A DNA stretch of 64,000 bases from contig NZ_JAXUHN010000073.1 in the NCBI RefSeq assembly GCF_035916875.1, positions 1 through 64,000 on the forward strand, read 5' to 3'. The position numbers were made by a program, and so were the translations under genes. This document shows, one piece after another, positions 28,220 to 36,953 of the stretch (position 1 is the first letter of the stretch; every line of letters begins with the position of its first letter). Source of the stretch: Methylomicrobium sp035916875. GTDB lineage: Bacteria > Pseudomonadota > Gammaproteobacteria > Methylococcales > Methylomonadaceae. The notes beneath the pieces are model-generated. The model saw nothing but the letters and a program-made list of their open reading frames with translations, did no database searches and was not told where the DNA came from.

Positions 28220-28247
28220 AAATAGGGATTGAATAAATGAATTCAAT
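28220..28247 (-). promoter_or_regulatory. candidate sigma-32 promoter of htpX
   Basis: On the minus strand, a TTGAA-containing -35 (TTGAAT, 28241-28246 on the plus strand as ATTCAA) and CCCTATTT (28220-28227) are separated by 13-14 bp. They resemble CTTGAAA-N13-CCCCATnT with two or three mismatches. The position 36-63 bp before the htpX start fits. Confidence 0.45.
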
Positions 28248-28298
28248 ACGGGTCAGAGTGATAATATACAAATAAAGTTTAACCCGAGGTAAGGTTTG

Positions 28299-29435
28299 AT
28301 GAATGCCCTGATAAGCATAGCCAGATCGGTCGTGTTGCCGATACTACTCGTCAGTTTTTGGTTTCCCGCCTGCGCGCGGCAACTGACGCCCGAGCAGGTG
28401 ATTGCGGGACTGCATGTGCCGCCGGGTTTTACGGTCTCTCTCTATGCGCACGATCTGCCGAATGTACGCAGTCTCGCGCTCGGCGATGACGGCGTCGTGT
28501 ATGCGGGATCCGGCGCATCGGGCAAGGTGTATGCGCTGCAGGACAAGGACAATGACGGCCGCGCCGATGTGCGCGCGGTGATCGCGGAGGATTTGACGAT
28601 GCCGAACGGCGTGGCCTACAAGGATGGCGCGCTCTATGTCGCTGAAATCAGCCGGATCATCCGCCTCGACCATATCCAGCAACATCTGAAAAATCCGCCA
28701 AAACCGACCGTGGTTTATGACAAGCTGCCGACCGACAAGCATCACGGCTGGAAATATTTGCGTATCGGCCCCGACGGCAAGGTTTATACCGCGGTCGGCG
28801 CGCCCTGTAATATCTGCGATCCGGAAAGTCCCTACGCATCTCTGGTCAGGATGAATACGGACGGCAGCGATTTTGAAATCATCGCGCGCGGCATCCGCAA
28901 CACGGTCGGCTTCGACTGGCAACCGGGAACGGATGCGCTGTTTTTCAGCGACAACGGCCGCGATTATCTCGGAGACGATCTGCCGCCGGAGGAGCTGAAC
29001 CGCTGGAGTCAGGTCGGCGAGCATTTCGGTTATCCCTATTGCCACGGCGGAGAGGTGGTCGATCCGGATTTCGGCAAGGGCAGGAAGTGCGCCGACTATA
29101 CGCCGCCTGTCTGGAAGTTCAATGCGCACACTGCCCCGCTCGGCATCCGTTTCTACCGCGGCACACAGTTTCCGGAGCATTACCGTAACCAGTTGTTCGT
29201 CGCCCAACACGGCTCCTGGAACCGCTCCGAGCCGGACGGTTACCGGGTCGCACTGGTGAATTTTAAGGATGGCAAAGCGGTCAGCGAGGAAGTCTTTATC
29301 GACGGCTGGTTGAGCAAAAATCAAACGGTGTTCGGCCGGCCGGTCGACATTCTGATCCTGCCTGACGGCAGTTTGCTGATCAGTGACGATCATCTTGGCG
29401 TGATCTACCGGGTGCAATACCAAACGAAAAAATGA
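28299..29435 (+). CDS. PQQ-dependent sugar dehydrogenase-like protein
   Basis: 378-residue secreted beta-propeller of the soluble glucose/sorbosone dehydrogenase family. A signal peptide covers about residues 1-26, ending FPACA. Family features are VPPGFTVSLYAHDLPNVRSLALG, TMPNGVAYKDGALYVAE, HHGWKYLRIGPDGKVY with the catalytic-type His, and AQHGSWNRSEPDGYRVA. It probably oxidises an aldose in the periplasm using PQQ and passes electrons to a cytochrome; the substrate is unknown. ATG 28299 has an AAGG just upstream. It overlaps nudF by 4 bp (ATGA). Confidence 0.88.
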   Translation: MNALISIARSVVLPILLVSFWFPACARQLTPEQVIAGLHVPPGFTVSLYAHDLPNVRSLALGDDGVVYAGSGASGKVYALQDKDNDGRADVRAVIAEDLTMPNGVAYKDGALYVAEISRIIRLDHIQQHLKNPPKPTVVYDKLPTDKHHGWKYLRIGPDGKVYTAVGAPCNICDPESPYASLVRMNTDGSDFEIIARGIRNTVGFDWQPGTDALFFSDNGRDYLGDDLPPEELNRWSQVGEHFGYPYCHGGEVVDPDFGKGRKCADYTPPVWKFNAHTAPLGIRFYRGTQFPEHYRNQLFVAQHGSWNRSEPDGYRVALVNFKDGKAVSEEVFIDGWLSKNQTVFGRPVDILILPDGSLLISDDHLGVIYRVQYQTKK

Positions 29436-30031
29436 ACAAGACGTTTGAAATTATCAGCAAGGAAACCGGCTATGCGGGTTTTTTTCGCCTCGAAAAATAT
29501 CGGCTCAGGCACACGCTGTTCGCCGGCGGCTGGAGCGGCGAGATCGAGCGCGAACTGTTCGGGCGCGGCAAATGCGTCGCGGTGTTGCTTTATGATCCGG
29601 AACGGGACGAGGTCGTGCTGATCGAGCAATTCCGGATCGGCGCGATCGGCTGCCCGGAACGGGCCTGGTTGATCGAAATCGTCGCCGGCGCGATCGAGGA
29701 GGGCGAAACCGCCGAGGACGTCGCATACCGGGAGGCGGAAGAAGAAGCCGGCTGCTTGATCGAGGAGTTGATCGAAGTGATGCGCTTCTATACCTCGCCG
29801 GGCGGCTATGCGGAAATGATCACGCTGTTTTACGGCAGGATCGACAGCCGGCAGGTCGGCGGCATCCACGGTCTCGATCATGAGGACGAAGACATCCTGG
29901 TGCGGCCGGTGTCTTTCGCTGAGGCCTGGCGGTTGCTCGAAAGCGGCGCGATCGAGTCCGCGATTCCGATTCTGGCGCTGCAATGGCTGGCATTGAATCG
30001 GGAGCGGCTTCGGGAGAAATGGAGTCGATAG
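29432..30031 (+). CDS. nudF: ADP-ribose pyrophosphatase NudF
   Basis: 199-residue Nudix hydrolase splitting ADP-ribose to AMP and ribose 5-phosphate. The Nudix box runs from GAIEEGE through REAEEEAG at about residues 90-112, fully matching GX5EX7REUXEEXGU. NudF-specific features are the N-terminal ETGYAGFFRLEKYRLRHTLF and YTSPGGYAEMITLFYG after the box. Its start overlaps the end of the sugar dehydrogenase gene, so the two are co-translated. Confidence 0.93.
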   Translation: MNKTFEIISKETGYAGFFRLEKYRLRHTLFAGGWSGEIERELFGRGKCVAVLLYDPERDEVVLIEQFRIGAIGCPERAWLIEIVAGAIEEGETAEDVAYREAEEEAGCLIEELIEVMRFYTSPGGYAEMITLFYGRIDSRQVGGIHGLDHEDEDILVRPVSFAEAWRLLESGAIESAIPILALQWLALNRERLREKWSR

Positions 30032-30467
30032 TTCGGAGGCAAGGCTCAAGCCTAAAGCGTGAGAAGCCATGAGCTTTTCTCATCTTGTGAATTAAGTTTA
30101 ACTGGAATCAATGAGGCCATTCATTTATAGAGAGTGGATGTATTGCGTGCTAAACCTATTTCGTTATACACAACTCTGAATTTCCCGCATAGCGCGAATC
30201 GCCCCTGGCGAAGTTCATGATGCGCTGAAGGCCAGTATATCGGCATCACCGGGACCCGTGAGAACGACGGCAAAGTCTTCGATCACATTCGCCCTGGTGT
30301 AATGGTCCCTTTTTGAGGGCTATAACCAGTCCCCTGACTACATTGATTATATAAACAGAAACAGCTTGAAAAAAGCAACAATGTATGCAATTTTACACAA
30401 GAAAAAACGAATAAAAGCGGACTTTATAGCCGTTTTGATCATTCTCATAGTTGAGGGAAAGAGGATA
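30032..30467. other. intergenic, no gene seen
   Basis: The GC content falls as the segment enters the surface-gene region. A short GC-richer piece (about 30185-30300) looks like decayed coding sequence, but I cannot assign it. An open frame reaching the next gene from 30366 is unlikely to be translated. Confidence 0.4.
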
Positions 30468-32813
30468 ATGAAACTTAAAAATAAATCTCGGTCACTTCGG
30501 CTACTGCAAAAACAAGCTTTTGTTATTGTTTCTGTTGGAGTCATCAACCCGGTTTTCTCGGCTCCTGATAATCAGGGGAAGGAGTTTGTATTGGGGTTTA
30601 TGGAAAACTACCGGGACGATGGCAAACCAAGCACTATAAGCCTTTACCTAACAGGTCCTAAAGCCACGACAGTGACCGTGCAAGGGGCTGGATTTGGCCC
30701 AGAGACTTTTTCTGTCGTTCCGGAAACGATAACGCCAGTCACTTTGCCGGTATCAATACGCGCTACGGGGAGTGGGAAGATTGAAAACAAAGGTTTGATC
30801 TTGTCCGCGCCTGATGAGTTTGTCGTCTACGGTTTAAATCAAAAAGTATTTACAACCGACGCTTATTTGGGCTTGCCAACCGACGTGGCTGGCACCGAAT
30901 ATATCGTGCCATCGATGCCTAACTCAAAGACATCATTAACGAGCGAGCTACAAATCATCGCCCAGCAAGATGGAACAGAAGTCACTGTTACGCCCCACGA
31001 TGCGACGATCGGAGGGCCCGATGTAAAATCAATAAAGGCTGGAAAATCGGCTCGTTTTACCTTGAATCGGTTGCAGAGCGTACAGTTCAAAGCAAAAGGC
31101 GGCATAACGGCGGATCTGACTGGGTCTGTGATTACCTCGTCCAAACCGATTTCTGTATTCGGCGGTCATCAATGTGCAATTGTGCCAAATAAAGCATTGG
31201 CATGCGATCATTTGGTAGAGCAAATCCCGACAACAAATACGTGGGGAACGTCGTTTTTGACTATACCTTTAGCAACCCGGAAAGACGGCGATATTTTCCG
31301 AATTTTGGCATCGAATGACGGAACCACAGTGAAAATTGACGGCACGACGGTTGCCCAGCTGAAAAGAGGACAATTTAAGCAAGTCGATCTGGCTTCCGGC
31401 TCATTTCATGAAATTACGACCAGCGGACCGGCGATCGTTATCCAGTATTCAAAAGGCACATCTGCCGATCAAGTGGTTTCCGATCCATTCATGATGATGA
31501 TTCCTCCGACTGCGCAGTTTGCTTCCGATTATATCGTCAGTACACCGCCTGAAGCGCCGGTTGCCTTTAATAACTACATCAACATTGCGGCGCCTACAGG
31601 CCAATTGGAGGGCATGCGCCTGGATGGAGCACCTATTGCCACGCCATTTACGGCAATAGGGTCGACAGGATATTCAGGAGCCCAAGTACCGGTCGGCATT
31701 GGTGCGCATACGATCAATCATCTCTCGCCGATTGTGCCTTTTGGAGTTTATTCCTATGGTTTTGCGTCCTCCGACTCATACGGCTATCCGGGTGGTCTTA
31801 GGCTGGCGAATATTGTGGATCGGTGCACCCCAACAGCAACCGTTCTAGGCGATGGGATTGACAACGACTGTGACGGCAGGATTGATGAGGAACTGTTTAA
31901 CAAAATTGATGACGATGGTGATGGTAGAATTGACGAAGATTTGGCGAAAGCCAAGTCGCCAGTGGCCATTATCGGCGGGCCTTATACGGTAAATGAGGGC
32001 AGTTCTATTACGCTTAATGGCGCCAATGCAGATCCTGATCCTAACGGAGATGAATCGACGTTCGAGTGGGATCTTGACAACGATGGAGTATTTGAAACAA
32101 CGGGCGCGAACCCTACGTTTACGGGTATAGATGGCCCTTCTGTGCATACGGTGACACTACGAGTGACGAATTCAGGTGGTTCGGCGGAGGCTTCAACTAC
32201 AGTGACGGTTATGAACGTGGCGCCAATGATTACTGGCTTAACAACAGGCGCCAATTCATCCTGCCAAGCCACAAATCATTTGATGGTGAATTTTTCTGAT
32301 CCGGCACTGCTCAATGATACCTATAGCGCTAAAATTGACTGGGGTGACGGCAGTAGTATTGAAACCATCAATGGTATTACCAGCGGTGCCGTCCTCAGCC
32401 ATGCTTATGCACAAGCAGGTTCTTATACTGTTTCGGTGACTGTATCCGATGAAGATGGTGGAATATCCGCTCCGGTGAATGCAACGCTGGTAATGAGTTC
32501 GACTTCTACCCTTACAATTGACCCAGGAACGTTCTGTGCATTGTCTTTCGGAGAGTCCAGCGATTTATTTGCCAAGCTGACAGTTTATTTCTCGGATTCT
32601 GCGGGATGCAATAAAAACTACAGGGCTACAGTTGCTTGGAGTGACGGGAGTAATGAAACCGTTCAAGGCATAATATCTGGTGATTTCGTCGAACATGATT
32701 TTGTGGCGGCAGGGGCAACAGGGGACTCATTTCCTTCTGCGACGGTTGTAGTATCTGATGGGAGCGGAGGTCAATCTGCGCCTAAAGGAGTTGAGTGCTT
32801 TTTTACAGACTGA
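30468..32813 (+). CDS. secreted IgGFc-binding / PKD domain surface protein
   Basis: 781-residue exported protein. Signal peptide about 1-29 (FVIVSVGVINPVFSA). Residues 30-430 resemble the IgGFc-binding N-terminal domain found in mucin-like and bacterial surface proteins: GKEFVLGFMENY, TDAYLGLPTDVAGTEYIVPS, SKPISVFGGHQCAIVP, DPFMMMIPPTAQFASDYIV. A Ca-binding-like Asp-rich MopE-type motif (DGIDNDCDGRIDE, about residue 462, repeated as DDDGDGRIDED) follows, then two PKD/Ig-like domains (about 505-690) and a third beta module. There is no C-terminal sorting signal or anchor. ATG 30468 follows AGAGGA. Codon use is AT-richer than its neighbours, suggesting transfer. Confidence 0.82.
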   Translation: MKLKNKSRSLRLLQKQAFVIVSVGVINPVFSAPDNQGKEFVLGFMENYRDDGKPSTISLYLTGPKATTVTVQGAGFGPETFSVVPETITPVTLPVSIRATGSGKIENKGLILSAPDEFVVYGLNQKVFTTDAYLGLPTDVAGTEYIVPSMPNSKTSLTSELQIIAQQDGTEVTVTPHDATIGGPDVKSIKAGKSARFTLNRLQSVQFKAKGGITADLTGSVITSSKPISVFGGHQCAIVPNKALACDHLVEQIPTTNTWGTSFLTIPLATRKDGDIFRILASNDGTTVKIDGTTVAQLKRGQFKQVDLASGSFHEITTSGPAIVIQYSKGTSADQVVSDPFMMMIPPTAQFASDYIVSTPPEAPVAFNNYINIAAPTGQLEGMRLDGAPIATPFTAIGSTGYSGAQVPVGIGAHTINHLSPIVPFGVYSYGFASSDSYGYPGGLRLANIVDRCTPTATVLGDGIDNDCDGRIDEELFNKIDDDGDGRIDEDLAKAKSPVAIIGGPYTVNEGSSITLNGANADPDPNGDESTFEWDLDNDGVFETTGANPTFTGIDGPSVHTVTLRVTNSGGSAEASTTVTVMNVAPMITGLTTGANSSCQATNHLMVNFSDPALLNDTYSAKIDWGDGSSIETINGITSGAVLSHAYAQAGSYTVSVTVSDEDGGISAPVNATLVMSSTSTLTIDPGTFCALSFGESSDLFAKLTVYFSDSAGCNKNYRATVAWSDGSNETVQGIISGDFVEHDFVAAGATGDSFPSATVVVSDGSGGQSAPKGVECFFTD

Positions 32814-32941
32814 TTAATAAATCCTGAGAGGCTAATTTGTCATTTCGGTTGATAAAATGACACGATTGCATGCTTTAATCTCATTTGCGTTGTCATTCAT
32901 CTGAATGAATGTAATTTATAAACCAGCGTTTTTCAAGCGAA

Positions 32942-32979
32942 CCGCTCAGTAGGAGCCTTTCCTGTTGAGCGGATTTTTT
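32942..32979 (+). terminator. intrinsic terminator
   Basis: Stem CCGCTCA/TGAGCGG (32942-32948 with 32966-32972), with inner AGGA/TCCT pairing, is followed by ATTTTTT. It lies about 130 bp after the surface protein stop codon. Confidence 0.75.
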
Positions 32980-33248
32980 ATAGGCCAATGTTCACGATTT
33001 TTTTGACACGGACTCGATATTAGATTTTCGTGGATTCAACTAACAAGTGCAATTCGGACGGCTTAGAAGATTTAGGGGGGGGGCAACGCCATCACGATTA
33101 GAGTTTAATGTTGTCAGACTCCTCTTCGAAAGTTCTAGAGGAATATCTGGATGTGTGATTCAATCACGGCTATGTCTTGTATCTATTAATTTTGAAAAAT
33201 CATAGATACAAGAGCCCTGCTAGGGGATTAAGGCAAGGAGTCGCAGTA
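32980..33248. other. intergenic, no gene seen
   Basis: AT-rich gap between convergent genes (with the terminator, the whole gene-free stretch runs 32814-33248). It includes a run of nine G residues at about 33076. Nothing else is recognisable. Confidence 0.4.
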
Positions 33249-34532
33249 TCAAAATTCAGCACGCAGACCGGCGCTGATCGAATGTTCTGAAATATTAGCC
33301 CGTCCAACCATCGCTTCATAGAACAAAAAAGCGGATGTGCCATGAGTGAATGTTGCCGATAAACCCGCGCCCAGGTTCGCGAAATTGCGGCTAGAGCCGT
33401 CGCTGGCATTGCTGAAAGGTGTTTGTTGGGTTGGGACGCTGCTGAACTGCCAGTTCAGCGGTCTGCTGCCGTCGTGAAACTCGTGTACCCATTCTGCTCT
33501 GGTCGTTGGCATCAAAACACCGAATGAAGTGCTGATGGCATAGGACAGTTGTCCGCCTAACGCAGTTTGCAGCGAGTCGGCATTTTGTTTGTCAATCGTC
33601 GCAAGGCTGCCAAAACCAGACGCGCCCGGATTGCTCGGATTTTCTTGATAGCCGTCTATCTGAACGTTTTGGTAGCTGACCCGTCCATAAGGGCCATAAG
33701 TCAAACCTTGATCATGAAAATCGTAGCCACCGGTAATATTGAATGAATAATCATTGCCTTGGGTTTTTCCTTTGGCTGTTTGATTAAATCCAGGCAATTG
33801 GATGTTTCTGCGTGTGTCGAAATCGTTCCAGCCACCGGAAAATATGCTGTCGAGATAAAAATCATCGTTGTAGTAGGTGCTGTAAAGCGAAAAGCTGTAA
33901 CCGTCCAGATTGAGATCTCCTCTTGAGGCATCAAAATCGGATTTTATCGAGTTATATCCGAAGGTGCCGCCGAAGACGAAATTATCGGTAAAGCGGTAGT
34001 CGACACCGGCGGTTACGCCTTGACTATCGTATCCAAAGCCTAGTTCGCGATTTGTTCCATTCTTATCGCCGACCCCAAAGTTGCCATTAACGAATACCCC
34101 AAGTTTGTCGAACGGGCTTTCTTTGTCTCCACTGGCTCCGCCGCCGAACTGCTGCCCGGATAGCTGAGACAATGAGGATGGTAAAAGCTGGGAGGTCGAA
34201 TTGCCATTCAGTCCGCTGACGTCAATGCCGCCAGTGGCGCCGCGTCGCAAGAGCGTCAGCCGGTTTTTTACATTGCGAAACTGCTGGTTTGCAACGGAAA
34301 ACGCGAGGGTCGTTTGTGCAAGAGCCTGAAATGGAGTCAGTTGGTCGCCGGCATTTGGAGATTGACACGTCGAAACAAGATCTTGTTGTGCTGAAGTCAG
34401 TGAAAGTTCGCTTTGAACAAGATCGCTTAAGGCTGCGGTACATGGATCCTGGGCAGCATAAACTTCGGAGCTGACGAAGGATAACCCTGTAGTCAAAATT
34501 CCATAACCGATGCATCGAACTAATTTAGGCAT
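33249..34532 (-). CDS. autotransporter-type beta-barrel outer membrane protein
   Basis: 427-residue predicted outer-membrane protein. A signal peptide (about 1-27, ending EVYAA) precedes a short alpha-helical region with two Cys and a KNRLTLLR segment. The C-terminal roughly 290 residues form an autotransporter-like barrel: FDKLGVFVNGNFGVGDKNG, YDSQGVTAGVDYRF, alternating aromatic strands, and a terminal RAEF with the usual C-terminal Phe. There is no long passenger, so it may be a small autotransporter or a barrel with another role. ATG 34532 is chosen for the signal peptide. It is convergent with the IgGFc-binding gene; both may form a surface island. Confidence 0.85.
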   Translation of the reverse strand: MPKLVRCIGYGILTTGLSFVSSEVYAAQDPCTAALSDLVQSELSLTSAQQDLVSTCQSPNAGDQLTPFQALAQTTLAFSVANQQFRNVKNRLTLLRRGATGGIDVSGLNGNSTSQLLPSSLSQLSGQQFGGGASGDKESPFDKLGVFVNGNFGVGDKNGTNRELGFGYDSQGVTAGVDYRFTDNFVFGGTFGYNSIKSDFDASRGDLNLDGYSFSLYSTYYNDDFYLDSIFSGGWNDFDTRRNIQLPGFNQTAKGKTQGNDYSFNITGGYDFHDQGLTYGPYGRVSYQNVQIDGYQENPSNPGASGFGSLATIDKQNADSLQTALGGQLSYAISTSFGVLMPTTRAEWVHEFHDGSRPLNWQFSSVPTQQTPFSNASDGSSRNFANLGAGLSATFTHGTSAFLFYEAMVGRANISEHSISAGLRAEF

Positions 34533-34755
34533 AACCGCACCCCCCAAATAAACCTGTTTAAAATTCATGATATTACTCAAGCTGAAGATTCTACGTTCTA
34601 AGTCCTTTTCGACGCCTTTTATTATTGTACTTAAGAATTAAATCGCTAAGTTGAATTGCTGTCAAGCACAAAATTCCTAAAAATCAAAGCGGTATTAGTT
34701 CTTGTTAGCAAAATGTATAAAGAATTATTTGTTTATGTGGTTGAATTTCGGGTTT

Positions 34756-35016
34756 TTAACATGCTGCCGAAACGATAGTTGTATTATCACGTGCTCCCCA
34801 TGCCAAAGCCAGTTCGAGTGATTCGGGCACGGCCTGCTCGGGTGAGATTGAATTCAAGATGGCTTCAATTTCGCGGCCGCCGCTTTCCTTATTCAAGCCG
34901 TCGCTGCAGGGCGGATAGATGTCGTCGGGTGTGGTCTCGTGAATTTGAGCTTTGATACTGTAGTCGTTCGCGAGCATTTGCGCGGCGTAATTATGATCGC
35001 CCGTGAACTGCGTTAA
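34756..35016 (-). pseudogene. decayed PP2C-type phosphatase (PppA-like) fragment
   Basis: Only the C-terminal third of a PP2C serine/threonine phosphatase survives. Readable residues are LTQFTGDHNYAAQML, then DIYPPCSDGLNKE (matching LLCSDGLT), and WGARDNTTIVSA (matching GGRDNITVVV). An in-frame stop lies just upstream at about 35018 and the N-terminal two thirds are missing. PP2C phosphatases (PppA) commonly regulate type VI secretion together with kinase PpkA, and this remnant lies 320 bp from tssA. It suggests loss of post-translational control of the adjacent T6SS. Confidence 0.75.
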
Positions 35017-35339
35017 TTAACCCCCGTGATGCAGATAAATCCAGTTTCAGCAGAATCATAAACAAATGCTATTTGATGGTTGGTTAAACGCATCGCAGTC
35101 GAACGGCAATGGCTGACGCTGAACCCGAGGCCGATTGCGGCTGCAGTGGAGCCAATAGCTTGGAGCAGCGAAAACAGAAGTTGCATGATTCGGCAACAAG
35201 CCTGATAGTCGCCGCGACAGGGGAAAAGCAGGGCTCAACTTTTTCCTTTTAATTAAGAATCAACTCGATTACTATACTTAGATGCTTCACCGTCTATACT
35301 TAGACGCTTCACCGTCTCAACGTACTGAACAGGCGATTT
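35017..35339. other. tssA upstream region
   Basis: No gene. It contains decayed sequence after the PP2C remnant and the tandem 22 bp repeat at 35272-35315. The T6SS promoter must lie here or within the repeat; I could not assign hexamers. Confidence 0.45.
35272..35315. repeat. two tandem 22 bp repeats before tssA
   Basis: CTATACTTAGATGCTTCACCGT and the next 22 bp differ at one base. They end 24 bp before the tssA start. They could be duplicated binding sites or a slippage product. Confidence 0.8.
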
Positions 35340-36380
35340 ATGGCTGACTTGGATGAGTTGCTCAAAGAAGTTTCACCCGATGCTCCCTGTGGGGAATATT
35401 TGGAGTACGATCCGGCATACTTGGAGTTAGCCAAGGATATCCAGGGCAAGCCGGAGGACTCCATCACCGGCGAAAAGGCGCAGCCGCCGAACTGGCGCGA
35501 CATTCAAAAAGCATCTCTGGCGATCTTGCAACGGAGTAAAGACCTACAGGTCGCCGTCTATCTGGCGAGAGCGCTGATTCCACTTGAAGGCGTGCCGGGT
35601 TTTCGGGACGGTTTGGCGTTATTGCTGGGCTTGCTAGAGCAGTATTGGGATCACATTCATCCCATACTGGACCCGGACGACAATCTCGATCCGACCGTCC
35701 GCATTAACATCCTCGAGGAGTTGAATAATTTCGATTCCGTTCTCAGACCCTTGAATCTCGCGCCGCTGGCGGACTCTAAGCTGGTCGGCCGTTATAATTT
35801 ACGCGATATTCACATCGCGACCGACAAGATCGCTCCACTCGCAGGGGAAACAAAACCCGATTTGAGCGTCATCAAAGCCGCTTTTCAGGATTTGCCTCCC
35901 GAAACCGTCAAGTTCATGTACCAAGCCATTACTGAAAGCGCAGACTTGGTCAAGCGACTCCAGTCCTTTGTCAATGGCAAGGTGGGGGTCGGCAACGGCG
36001 CGGATTTGTCAGGTCTGGCTTCGCTTTTGAAAGACATGCAGTCTGTTTATGATCAATATTCGACGATTGCAGCGTTGGTAGCCGCGGAGGCGTTACCCGG
36101 CGAAGAAGAGCAAACTGATGAACAGCTTGCGCCGGGAGAAGCCTCGCCCCGTAAGCAAGCCGTCGGTGTTGGCGGCATCAATTCGCGCCAGGATGTTTTA
36201 AAAGCCCTGGATCTGATGTGCAAATATTATGCGGAATCGGAGCCGTCGAGCCCAGTCCCGATTTTGTTGCAGCGCGCAAAGCATCTCGTGACCGCCGACT
36301 TTATGGCAATCCTGCAAAATTTATTGCCGGATGCGGTTGCTGGAATGGATCAGATCAAAGGCCCGGAGTCGAAAGAATAA
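35340..36380 (+). CDS. tssA: T6SS protein TssA (ImpA)
   Basis: 346-residue cytoplasmic T6SS protein. The ImpA N-terminal domain is clear: PDAPCGEYLEYDPAYLEL at about residue 13, then NWRDIQKASLAIL and ARALIPLEGVPGFRDGLALL. The C-terminal helical region includes SRQDVLKALDLMCKYY and AKHLVTADFMAIL. TssA primes and caps the growing sheath. Its length marks the short class. It is the first gene of the cluster, 34 bp before tssB. Confidence 0.94.
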   Translation: MADLDELLKEVSPDAPCGEYLEYDPAYLELAKDIQGKPEDSITGEKAQPPNWRDIQKASLAILQRSKDLQVAVYLARALIPLEGVPGFRDGLALLLGLLEQYWDHIHPILDPDDNLDPTVRINILEELNNFDSVLRPLNLAPLADSKLVGRYNLRDIHIATDKIAPLAGETKPDLSVIKAAFQDLPPETVKFMYQAITESADLVKRLQSFVNGKVGVGNGADLSGLASLLKDMQSVYDQYSTIAALVAAEALPGEEEQTDEQLAPGEASPRKQAVGVGGINSRQDVLKALDLMCKYYAESEPSSPVPILLQRAKHLVTADFMAILQNLLPDAVAGMDQIKGPESKE

Positions 36381-36414
36381 TTATTTTTTATCAAACAAAA
36401 GTGGAGGATGGGAT

Positions 36415-36951
36415 ATGGCCGAAAGTAGTCAAAAGTTTATCCAAAGAAACCGCGCGCCTCGTGTGCAGATTGAATATGATGTTGAAGTCTACGGTTCGCA
36501 GAAGAAAGTACAACTGCCTTTCGTGATGGGGGTGCTCTCGGATTTGTCGGGCAAGCCGTCCGATCCCTTGCCTCCGGTCTCGGATCGCAAGCTGCTTGAA
36601 ATCGACGTCGATAATTTCGACGACAGGCTCAAAGCGATGAAGCCGCGGGTGGCTTTTCCGGTATCGAATACCTTGACCGGTGAAGGCAATCTGAGTGTCG
36701 ACATTACCTTCGAAAGCATGGACGATTTTTCACCGGCCGCAGTTGTCAAAAAAGTGGCGGGCCTGGACAAGGTGCTCGAGGCTAGACAACAGCTTGCGAA
36801 TTTGATCACCTATATGGATGGGAAAACCGGCGCGGAAGAATTGATCGGTAAATTGATCAACGATCCAGCTTTGTTACAGTCGCTGGTAGCATCGGCAAAA
36901 CCCGCCGACCCCAAGAGTGACGCCGCGTCTTCAGAAAGCACCGGAGATTGA
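36415..36951 (+). CDS. tssB: T6SS sheath small subunit TssB
   Basis: 178-residue contractile sheath protein (VipA/ImpB). The start MAESSQKFIQRNRAPRVQIEYD and the VQLPFVMGVLSDLSG segment are typical. It continues with FVEID-like LLEIDVDNFDDRLKAMKPRV and DFSPAAVVKKV. ATG 36415 follows GGAGG. TssB and TssC form the tubular sheath whose contraction expels the Hcp tube. The stop overlaps the region just before tssC (2 nt gap). Confidence 0.96.
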   Translation: MAESSQKFIQRNRAPRVQIEYDVEVYGSQKKVQLPFVMGVLSDLSGKPSDPLPPVSDRKLLEIDVDNFDDRLKAMKPRVAFPVSNTLTGEGNLSVDITFESMDDFSPAAVVKKVAGLDKVLEARQQLANLITYMDGKTGAEELIGKLINDPALLQSLVASAKPADPKSDAASSESTGD

Positions 36952-36953
36952 TC

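Noticed and set aside
30185..30300. Possible decayed gene before the IgGFc-binding protein
   Set aside because: A GC-richer patch with coding-like texture, but no frame yields recognisable motifs.
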